Assembly (NCBI GenBank): GCA_025456225.1
Contig: JALOLB010000002.1
Location: 1-47,336, forward strand
Source: Thermoanaerobaculaceae bacterium
GTDB lineage: Bacteria; Acidobacteriota; Thermoanaerobaculia; Thermoanaerobaculales; Thermoanaerobaculaceae
Reading direction: 5' to 3'
DNA: 47,336 nt
Part shown: one piece after another, positions 19,053 through 26,589 of the stretch
How positions within the stretch are numbered: position 1 is the stretch's first letter
Layout of the letters: each line of letters begins with the position of its first letter
Notes under the pieces: generated by a model
What the model saw: only the letters and a program-made list of their open reading frames with translations
Told to the model about the DNA's origin: nothing
Databases searched by the model: none
Program-made: the position numbers and the translations under genes

Positions 19053-19796
19053 CTAGAAGCGGAAGGCGACTCCGAATTGGGGTCCGCTGGTCAGCACGTC
19101 GTACCGGAAGAGGCTGGTCCCGCTGCCGTCCTCGTAGTCGACGTCGAAGGCGCGGAAGCCGAGGAACACGGTCACCAGGTCGGACGCGCGGTAGCCGACG
19201 TCGGCCCATGCCTGCCACGTCAGGTCCGAGCCGACGCCGAAGCCGCCGATGTCGCCGTGCAGGTCGAGCCACCAGCGCTCGGACAGCGGCGCGAGGAAGG
19301 CGACGCCGACGAACGGGTCGACCCAGGTCTTGCTGGCCTTGCCGTTCCGGCCGGCCTGCGGCCCGTCGAAGCCGAGATCGGCCCGGAGGTCGACCAGGCG
19401 GGCGCCGACCAGGAGCGTCGCCTGCTCGGAGACCCGATAGCCTCCGGCGACGTCGGCGATGGTCTCCTCGACCGTGACCTCGGCGGTCCCGTTCGCGACG
19501 TCCTGACTCTGCTTGAGGTTCATGTAGACCAGTTGGCCCGAGAGGTACCACTGGTCGTTCTTCATCGCGAAGTAGCCCATGCCCGCGAAGTGCAGGTTGG
19601 CCATGATGTCGCTGAACGGCACGTCGAGATCGACGTCCTGTCCCTTGACCGCGACCGTGCCGTCCATGGCCGCCCCGATCAGGAAGGGGGCAACGGTGTA
19701 CTCCCACCCGCCCTGGCTCGACTGGGCGACCGCCTGCTGGCCGGCGAGGGCCACGATCGCCGCGACGAGGCACATGAGCGTTGCTCGCTTTGCCAT
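19053..19796 (-). CDS. Outer membrane protein (beta-barrel), hypothetical
   Basis: Signal peptide MAKRATLMCLVAAIVALAGQQAVAQ; alternating strands ending ...TSGPQFGVAFRF. Confidence 0.8.
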   Translation of the reverse strand: MAKRATLMCLVAAIVALAGQQAVAQSSQGGWEYTVAPFLIGAAMDGTVAVKGQDVDLDVPFSDIMANLHFAGMGYFAMKNDQWYLSGQLVYMNLKQSQDVANGTAEVTVEETIADVAGGYRVSEQATLLVGARLVDLRADLGFDGPQAGRNGKASKTWVDPFVGVAFLAPLSERWWLDLHGDIGGFGVGSDLTWQAWADVGYRASDLVTVFLGFRAFDVDYEDGSGTSLFRYDVLTSGPQFGVAFRF

Positions 19797-19902
19797 TGCT
19801 CTCCTTCCCGGTGCGGCGGACGCTCCGATGACGCTCCCGCCCGGTGACGCTGGCCGGTCCATCGCACAACCCGTGCCAGCCGCTCGCTCGTTCGGGAGGC
19901 CG

Positions 19903-20012
19903 TCGTATCTGTTGACCGGTCGAGAGATGAGAGACGATCGTGGGAGAGGCTGAGTGGATCGCGGCGACTGGCCGTGACGAGATGTCGTCAGGGTGACGGT
20001 TGGTCGTCTCGG
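19903..20012. repeat. Copy A of a duplicated promoter-like module (core plus TGACGA-GATG-TCGTCA palindrome at 19975-19990)
   Basis: Gapless alignment by eye with 20859-20968; core and palindrome 72 bp apart (start to start) in both copies. Confidence 0.75.
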
Positions 20013-20055
20013 AGGGGTGTCGCCGCCGTCCCCACCGACCCCGGCCCCAAACACC

Positions 20056-20081
20056 GAGGGCCGCCGGAGACGGCGGCCCTC
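20056..20081 (-). terminator. Strong stem-loop downstream of the DUF4136 gene
   Basis: GAGGGCCGCCG-GAGA-CGGCGGCCCTC, perfect 11-bp stem. Confidence 0.6.
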
Positions 20082-20197
20082 TGCGATGGATCTCCCCTTT
20101 CCATGATGCCCTGCTTCGACTGGCAGCACCGCCACCAGGAGGGCCGACACTCAGCCAGCGCGGCGACTCGGGACACTCCCGGGAGACTGACTCGAGT

Positions 20198-20752
20198 TTA
20201 CTTCGAGGGCGGCGGGAAGCTGGCGAGCATCTCCTTGATGGCTTCCTTGACGCGCTGGTCCTTCTGCTCGGGCGAGGACTGGGGATCCAGGGTGTCGCTC
20301 GCGGTCCCCTGCCAGACCAGCTTCTTCTCCCTGGCGTCCACGAGGTCGATGATGAGCATGCCGACCGGCACCTCGCGGACGGTGGTCGTGCTCGACCCGG
20401 CCCCGCCGTAGCCCCAGCGGCCGTAGTACCCCCACCCTCTGCCCCAACCGTAGCCGTAGGACGTCGTGTCCAGTTGGGTCTGCTTGCTCAGGCGGCCGTG
20501 CAGCGCCACCAGCAGGGCCGGCGATCCCGTCTCACGCCGCAGCCCCTTGCCGATCAGCTCGGCCTCCACGGCGGTGACGATCCGCTCGTAGACCAGCGGG
20601 CTCTTGATCTCGGGCGCGGGCAGGAAGTCGAACGTCTTGTAGCCGGAGAAGTCGACGGCCCGGTCGTAGTCCGAGTTGACCTGCAACGTGGAGCACGCGA
20701 CGAGCGCGCCCAGCACCAGCAGGCATGGGGTTGCGAGCAACATCCTCCTCAT
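20198..20752 (-). CDS. DUF4136 family lipoprotein
   Basis: Lipobox-like LVLGALVACSTLQVNSDYDRAVDFSGYKTFDFLP...LIGKGLRRE...SDTLDPQSSPEQKDQRVKEAIKEMLASFPP. Confidence 0.88.
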   Translation of the reverse strand: MRRMLLATPCLLVLGALVACSTLQVNSDYDRAVDFSGYKTFDFLPAPEIKSPLVYERIVTAVEAELIGKGLRRETGSPALLVALHGRLSKQTQLDTTSYGYGWGRGWGYYGRWGYGGAGSSTTTVREVPVGMLIIDLVDAREKKLVWQGTASDTLDPQSSPEQKDQRVKEAIKEMLASFPPPSK

Positions 20753-20858
20753 CTGACCCTCCCGGGATCGGCAGGTCTCGAGCTCTCCGCCGATCCAAGC
20801 CTTGTTCACGGCCTGAACGCACGAATTGTGCCACTCCGTCGCACACGCGGGTGCCCGG

Positions 20859-20968
20859 TCGTATGTGTTGGCCAGGCGAGGGATGGGGAACGCCACCTGA
20901 AGACGCCGGGCGGGCCGGGACGACGAGCGGTGACGAGATGTCGTCAGGATGAAGCGTCGTCGTCTCGC
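20859..20968. repeat. Copy B of the duplicated promoter-like module (palindrome 20931-20946 overlaps the activator stop codon)
   Basis: See copy A; constant offset of 956 bp. Confidence 0.75.
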
Positions 20969-23900
20969 GACCGCCGGGGGTCGATGCGCAGCCGCTCCAT
21001 CCTCGAGCGCAGGGTGGTCGGCTTGAGGCCGAGCCGCTCCGCCGCCCCTCCGGGGCCACTGATCCGGCCGTTGCAGGCATCGAGCGCCCTCGCGATCTGC
21101 CGTCGCTGCGCCTCGTCGAGGGACAGGTCGGCCTCGTCCTCCATCGTGGCCGAGCTCGGCGGAGCGATCCGCAGCACCGGCTCGGAGCACAGGATCAGTG
21201 CGCGCTCGACCACGTTGCGCAGCTCGCGGACGTTGCCGGGCCAGTCGTACCGCTGCAGCCGCTCCATGTCCTGGGTGGGGATGCTCTCGACCGTCCTGTG
21301 CATGGTGGCGCAGAACCCCTCCACCGCCGACCAGACGAGCAGCGGGATGTCCTGGCGGCGCTCGCGCAGCGGCGGCACGCGGATCGGGAAGACGGCGAGG
21401 CGGTAGTAGAGGTCCCGGCGGAACCGCCCCTGCTCGACCTCGGCCCGGAGGTCGCGGTTGGTGGCGGCAATGATCCTGACGTCGGTGGACAGCGTCCGCG
21501 AGCTGCCGACCCGCTCGAACTGACCCTCCTCGAGGACGCGCAGGAGCTTCGCCTGGAGCTCCACCGGCAGCTCGCCGACCTCGTCGAGGAAGATCGTCGA
21601 GCCGCTCGCCACCTCGAAGCGGCCCGCCTCGCGAGACACCGCCCCGGTGTACGCCCCCTTCTCTCGCCCGAACAGCTCGCTCTCGACCAGGTTCGAGGGC
21701 AGCGCGGCGCAGTTGACCTTGACGATCGGCCGGGAGCGGCGCGGGCTGAGCTCGTGGATCCGCTGCGCGACCAGCTCCTTGCCGACCCCGGTCTCCCCTT
21801 CGACAAGGACCGTGGACGTGGTGGGCGCGACCTGCTCGACCTGGCTCAGCACCCGCAGGATGGCCGGGCTCTCGCCGACCATGCGCCCGCGCCCGTGGAG
21901 GAGGCTGTGCTCCTTCTGGAGGTACCGGTTCTCCATCTCGAGCTTGTTCTTCAGCCGGCGGACCTCGTCGAGCGACTGCCTGAGCGCCTCCTCGGAGCGC
22001 TTGAGCTCGGTGATGTCCTTGCCGAACACCGAGATGGCGAAGACCTCGCCTTCCCGCTGCATCGGCTGGATCGAGAGCAGCAGGGTGGTCTCTCCGGCGG
22101 ACACGGGGTACTCCGTGGTGAAGCTGCCCTCCTGCACCGCGCGGGCGTACATCTCGTGCCACCGGGCAGCGTAGTCCGGCGGCAGCAGCTCCTCCGGTGT
22201 CTTGCCCACGGCGAGCTCGATGTGCAGTTGCGTGAAGAAGTAGTCCTTGAGCGCCCGGTTCCATGTGAGCAGCCCGTGTCGCTCGGGGTCCACGGACCAG
22301 ACCATGTCGCTCGTGCTGTTGATGACCGCCAGCGTGTGCGCCTGCGCCCTCTCCAGAGCTTCCCGCGCCTGGAGGCGCTCGGTGATGTCCTGCATGACGG
22401 AGACCAGGTGCGACACCCTCCCCTGGGCGTCGCGATCGAGGACCCGGGAAACCTGGCTGATCCACACGGTGCCCTTGCTCGGGTGCAGGTAGCGGTAGGT
22501 CGCCGAGGCTCTGTCCAGCGTGCCGTCATGTACCTGGCGGCTCAGGGCGAGGATGCGCTCGTGGTCGTCGGGGTGCAGGTGCGCGAGCCAGAACTCGCGT
22601 CCGCCCTCCCTCTCGTCCGAGGGAACGCCCAGGAGCTCGGCCAGCCGATCGTCGCAGTACGTGAGGTGCGTACCGCTTCGCAGCTCGGAGAATCCCAGAC
22701 CGGCCACGTCGGCCGCGGCCGCCAGACGCGCCTCTCGCTCCCTCAGGTCCCGCTCGGCTCGCGCCCGTGCCAGGGCATTGGCAAGGACCTCCGCGACGAG
22801 ACGAAGCCGCTGCACCATGGGTTCCGGCAAGGAGCGCTCCGCCACCGTGGTGTCGAAGGCCAGGAACCCGATGGCCGGTCCATCCCCGGCCGCAAGCGGG
22901 AACGACAGGCTTGTCTTGACGCCATAGTGCCGCCAGACCTCCTGGTCGCGAGCCGCCTCCGGAGGCGCCTCGTCGATGGACGGGAGCGCGACGACCTTTC
23001 CGGCTGTGAGCTGTGCGAGGCACCAGGGGAAGTACTCGCGAGCCTTCACCCTGTCTGGGGCCGGCGGCCCCTCATGCCGTCGGTACAGGTGGGTGAGGGT
23101 GTACGAGCCGGAGCTGTCCGGCTGCCCCTGCCACAGCCCGGACATGTCGAAGCCGAGGCACTCGCACACCTGTCGCTGGGCGTCGACGATCGCGCCGTCG
23201 AGCCGGTCGGCGGGGAGGTTGACGAGCTGGGAGGAGAGGTCGCTGAGGAGCGTCTCGAACCGCAGTTGCTCGGCCTGGGCCTCTTCGCTCTCCTTGCGCT
23301 CGGTGACGTCCGTGGAAACGCCCAGAAGGTGAGGCGACTCCCCGGACGAGGAGGCCCACGCCCGGCCGCGGGAGCGGATCCAGCGCACGCTTCGGTCGGG
23401 GCGGACGATCCGGTACTCGACATCGACCTCCTGGCCCGCATCGAGGGCACGGCGCACCGCCTCGTGGGTCCGCTCGCGGTCCTCGGGTTGGACCGTCTCG
23501 AGGAAGCTCGCCATGGTGATCTGGGTGTCCGCTCCGTAGCCGAACAGGTGTCGTGCTCTGTCACTGGCCCAGAACTGGCCGCTCGTGGGCTCCAGCATCC
23601 ACAAGCCGATCTCGGCGGAGTCCGCGGCCAACGCCAGGCGCGCCTCGGTCCGGTCCAGCGCCATGGCGGGGCGCCGGTTGGCGAGCGTCAGGCCAAGGAC
23701 ATGGGCAATCAGCCGGAACCGCCTCACCTCCAGCTCGGACCAGTCCCGGTGTGCCCGGACGGTTGCGAACGACAAGGCCCCGAGCGCGGTCCTTCCCGAC
23801 ATCAGGGGGACAGCGACGAGCGACCTGGTGTGGTAGGCGGCAAAGGTCTCTCTGTCGTGGGCTGCATCGGCCGGGACGTCCTCGACCCGTGGCAGGACAA

Positions 23901-24456
23901 CCGACGTGCCGTCCTTCAGTTGCTGGGTCAGCCAGGGGAAGAAGACCTTGGCGTCGGTACGCAGGAGCATCGGCGGTGTTTCGGTGGACTCGGAGAGCCG
24001 ACTGGTGTCGGAGGGGCGGCCCGGATCCGCGTCGCGCTGAGCCGGGGGGTCGCCCGGGCCCTGAGGGACATGCGTCAGCCGCAGCGCGCCTGGCTCCCAC
24101 TCCAGAAACTGCCACACCAGGCAGCGGTCGAGGTCGAAGAACTCGCAGATGCGTCGGAGGCACCGCTCGATCTCGCGGTCAAGCTGGTCGGAGGGGAGGC
24201 TGAGGGAGGCGTCGAGCAGCTCGACGAGGAGGCGTTCGGAGAAGGCACGATCCGCGGCCTCGACCACCACGCCGGCGTCGGAAGGCGAGGGTCCTTCCGC
24301 AGGTCGCATCACCTTCTCGGTCTTCGATGTGGCACGCTTGCGACCGGGCGCGGCGGGATGGTTCTGTGGTTTCACGGTCTTCACGATCCCAGATCCATGC
24401 CGGCCGCGCCACATCGAGCACGACCAGCTCGACAGCCCCCGCGATTCCGACACCAC
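20944..24456 (-). CDS. Sigma54-type transcriptional activator with multiple GAF/PAS sensor domains (start may be 24309)
   Basis: AAA+ GETGVGKELVAQRIHELS, GAYTGA (GAFTGA-like), IFLDEVGELP, RRDLYYRLAVFPI, WPGNVRELRNVVERA, C-terminal HTH RQIARALDACNGRISGPGGAAERLGLKPTTLRSRMERL; several GAF/PAS repeats upstream. Confidence 0.92.
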   Translation of the reverse strand: MVSESRGLSSWSCSMWRGRHGSGIVKTVKPQNHPAAPGRKRATSKTEKVMRPAEGPSPSDAGVVVEAADRAFSERLLVELLDASLSLPSDQLDREIERCLRRICEFFDLDRCLVWQFLEWEPGALRLTHVPQGPGDPPAQRDADPGRPSDTSRLSESTETPPMLLRTDAKVFFPWLTQQLKDGTSVVLPRVEDVPADAAHDRETFAAYHTRSLVAVPLMSGRTALGALSFATVRAHRDWSELEVRRFRLIAHVLGLTLANRRPAMALDRTEARLALAADSAEIGLWMLEPTSGQFWASDRARHLFGYGADTQITMASFLETVQPEDRERTHEAVRRALDAGQEVDVEYRIVRPDRSVRWIRSRGRAWASSSGESPHLLGVSTDVTERKESEEAQAEQLRFETLLSDLSSQLVNLPADRLDGAIVDAQRQVCECLGFDMSGLWQGQPDSSGSYTLTHLYRRHEGPPAPDRVKAREYFPWCLAQLTAGKVVALPSIDEAPPEAARDQEVWRHYGVKTSLSFPLAAGDGPAIGFLAFDTTVAERSLPEPMVQRLRLVAEVLANALARARAERDLREREARLAAAADVAGLGFSELRSGTHLTYCDDRLAELLGVPSDEREGGREFWLAHLHPDDHERILALSRQVHDGTLDRASATYRYLHPSKGTVWISQVSRVLDRDAQGRVSHLVSVMQDITERLQAREALERAQAHTLAVINSTSDMVWSVDPERHGLLTWNRALKDYFFTQLHIELAVGKTPEELLPPDYAARWHEMYARAVQEGSFTTEYPVSAGETTLLLSIQPMQREGEVFAISVFGKDITELKRSEEALRQSLDEVRRLKNKLEMENRYLQKEHSLLHGRGRMVGESPAILRVLSQVEQVAPTTSTVLVEGETGVGKELVAQRIHELSPRRSRPIVKVNCAALPSNLVESELFGREKGAYTGAVSREAGRFEVASGSTIFLDEVGELPVELQAKLLRVLEEGQFERVGSSRTLSTDVRIIAATNRDLRAEVEQGRFRRDLYYRLAVFPIRVPPLRERRQDIPLLVWSAVEGFCATMHRTVESIPTQDMERLQRYDWPGNVRELRNVVERALILCSEPVLRIAPPSSATMEDEADLSLDEAQRRQIARALDACNGRISGPGGAAERLGLKPTTLRSRMERLRIDPRRSRDDDASS

Positions 24457-24524
24457 CTGACCCGGGAATGATAGCAGGAACCTGCTTGAGCGGGGGTCGC
24501 CAGGTCGTGTCGCGAAGCCGTCCT

Positions 24525-24563
24525 GGGCAGTGCTGGTCTCTCCCCTGTGGGCGCAGCACTGCC
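24525..24563. promoter_or_regulatory. Inverted repeat in the divergent intergenic region (operator or 5'UTR hairpin)
   Basis: GGCAGTGCTG-N18-CAGCACTGCC, perfect 10-bp arms, 25 nt upstream of ATG 24589. Confidence 0.5.
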
Positions 24564-24588
24564 GTCAATCGAAGGAGAGGGGTGCGAG

Positions 24589-24761
24589 ATGCGGAGATCT
24601 CTTCTGGTGCTGCTCATCTTCCTGGTCGCGGCGATCGCGGCACCGGCGTCGGCTTCTCCACCATGACCTACCGTGCCAACACGGGCGGGTCGGGTGGTGG
24701 GGAGCTCGATGCCAGGTTCAACTTCACCTGTGCGACCGCGTACATGACGTTCGCGTTCTGA
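24589..24761 (+). other. Overlapping small ORF pair: 25-aa signal-peptide-like ORF (24589-24666) and 32-aa ORF (24663-24761), possibly one frameshifted small secreted protein
   Basis: RBS-like GGAGAGG, MRRSLLVLLIFLVAAIAAPASASPP*, ATGA overlap, then MTYRANTGGSGGGELDARFNFTCATAYMTFAF*. Confidence 0.4.
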
Positions 24762-24789
24762 AGCCGCCCCGGGCGCCGCGCGGTGGGAC

Positions 24790-26589
24790 CTACGGGAGCG
24801 TGATCGTCTTCGAGACGGCGCCCGCCTTGAGCGAGGTGAACGCAAAGGTGACGTCGCCCGTGCCCGAGAGCAGGAACTGGTACTCGACCTTGCCGTAGCC
24901 GGGCACGTGCACCATCTGGACCTCGGGCTTGTGGTCCTTGTACTCGACCTGCTCGAGGTAGGGGTCGGTCAGCTTGCCGCCGGCCACGACCTTCACCGAG
25001 GCGCCCCGCACCGTGAGCGTGTCGAGGGCCGCGGTGCGCTTCCCGACGGTCTGGAAGGTGCGCGTCGGCAGGCCACCGCTGTTGCCGAGCCGGACGCGGA
25101 CCTTGTGGAGGCCGGCGCCCAGCTTCTCGGTGCTCAGGACCTCCATGGCGATCCGGGGCGTCTCGGCGGCCGCGAAGAGCACCGCGGCGGCGTTGCGGTG
25201 CACGAGGTCGGCGAGCATGAAGGGGTGGGGGAGCCGCGAGCTCATCTTGACCCACCCGCCGATCTCGATGTCGCCGTACTGCGGGTGCTTGAAGGGGGCC
25301 CAGGGCTTGAAGAGATCCCCCTGCGCGACGTGGTCGCTGAACTTCAGGCGCTCGCGCTCCCGCTCGGGGTTGGGGCGGAAGTCCGAGTCATCGTCCTCGG
25401 CGGGCGCGGGCGTGGCGGGATCGGGCGGGCGATAGGTCTCGGCGGTGGTCTGGAACAGCTCCGTCACGAAGCTGAAGGCGCCGGCGTGGGCGTAGGTGAA
25501 GCTGTCGAAGTCGCCGTAGGTGGGGTAGAGGTCCTTCCAGGAGACCATGTAGCGGTATCCGGGGACGATCTTCTCGGCGTTCTTGCCGAGGAGGTCGTAG
25601 GCCGCGACGTCCTGCGGGTCCATCGGCTCGTCGGCCTTGGTGCCGGGGCCGCGCAGGAACATGCCGCCGTTGTTGTGCAGCGCGTAGGTCGCGATGATGT
25701 TGGGGCGGGCCATGATGTAGGCGGCGACCGCGCGCGGTCCCGCCGCCGAGAACGGGAAGTCGCCGGAGCCCTCCTGGACGTAGGGCGGCGCCCAGGCCCA
25801 GCCCCAGTTGCGGTTCCCGTCGAGGTAGCCCTCGGCATCCTCGTTGACCTTGCCGTCGCCGTCGTTATCGAGCCCTTCCTCGCCCAGGATCGTCCACTCG
25901 CCCTTCTCGCCGGGCTTGATGCGCAGGAGCAGGCGCGGGTCCTCGGGATCGGCCTTCCACTGGCCGAAGGGGTCCTTCTTCCGCATCCGGCAGATGCTGC
26001 CGTCGCCGTCGAGGTCGTCGGGGAAGTCCTCGTCGACCAGGCCGTCGCGGTCGTCGTCGCGCGGCACGCGCATGCTCCGGCCCGAGCTCGGGGTGTTGGG
26101 GTCGTGGAAGAAGTGCCAGCGGCCGTCCGCGTTGACCACCGGGATCACGTAGAAGGCATTGCGGTCGACGACCTTGCTGATCTGCTCGTTCGTGCCGTAC
26201 CCGGTGAGCAGCCAGTTGAGGAGGTACAGGCAGACCTCGCCGCCCTGGACCTCGTTGCCGTGGATGTTGGCGTCCACGTAGACGCCGGGCTTCGTGAGCG
26301 GCGCCCCCGTCTTCGGGTTGTTGACGGTCATGGCCCAGATCTCGCGACCCTCCTCGGTCGTGCCGACCACCTCGAGCTGCGCGAGCTCCGGGAACGCGGC
26401 CGCCAGGGCCCGCAACGCCTCGCCGACCTGCTCGTAGGTGTAGTAGGCGTCGAAGCGCAGCGGCACGACGATCCTGGACGTCTGCGTGAACTGCTGCGGC
26501 CGGCTCCCCACCGGCTCGGGGGCCTGAGCTTGCCCGGGTTGGGCCAGGGCGAGGCCGAGCAGCGCGAGCAGCGTGATCGGCGTTCTCAT
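24790..26589 (-). CDS. M14 family zinc carboxypeptidase with internal Asp-rich (EF-hand/calcium-loop-like) insertion
   Basis: Signal peptide; YTYEQVGEALRAL, DANIHGNEVQGGE zinc ligands, YALHNNGG, FSFVTELF; DRDGLVDEDFPDDLDGDG and LDNDGDGKVNED. Confidence 0.92.
   Translation of the reverse strand: MRTPITLLALLGLALAQPGQAQAPEPVGSRPQQFTQTSRIVVPLRFDAYYTYEQVGEALRALAAAFPELAQLEVVGTTEEGREIWAMTVNNPKTGAPLTKPGVYVDANIHGNEVQGGEVCLYLLNWLLTGYGTNEQISKVVDRNAFYVIPVVNADGRWHFFHDPNTPSSGRSMRVPRDDDRDGLVDEDFPDDLDGDGSICRMRKKDPFGQWKADPEDPRLLLRIKPGEKGEWTILGEEGLDNDGDGKVNEDAEGYLDGNRNWGWAWAPPYVQEGSGDFPFSAAGPRAVAAYIMARPNIIATYALHNNGGMFLRGPGTKADEPMDPQDVAAYDLLGKNAEKIVPGYRYMVSWKDLYPTYGDFDSFTYAHAGAFSFVTELFQTTAETYRPPDPATPAPAEDDDSDFRPNPERERERLKFSDHVAQGDLFKPWAPFKHPQYGDIEIGGWVKMSSRLPHPFMLADLVHRNAAAVLFAAAETPRIAMEVLSTEKLGAGLHKVRVRLGNSGGLPTRTFQTVGKRTAALDTLTVRGASVKVVAGGKLTDPYLEQVEYKDHKPEVQMVHVPGYGKVEYQFLLSGTGDVTFAFTSLKAGAVSKTITLP

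Noticed and set aside
19903-19934. Sigma54 -24/-12 promoter in the twin-module core
   Set aside because: Minus-strand core gives GG-N10-CG rather than GG-N10-GC; not called as a sigma54 promoter without mapping data
21298-24471. 1057-aa plus-strand ORF
   Set aside because: Antisense shadow of the sigma54-type activator; no domain-like sequence
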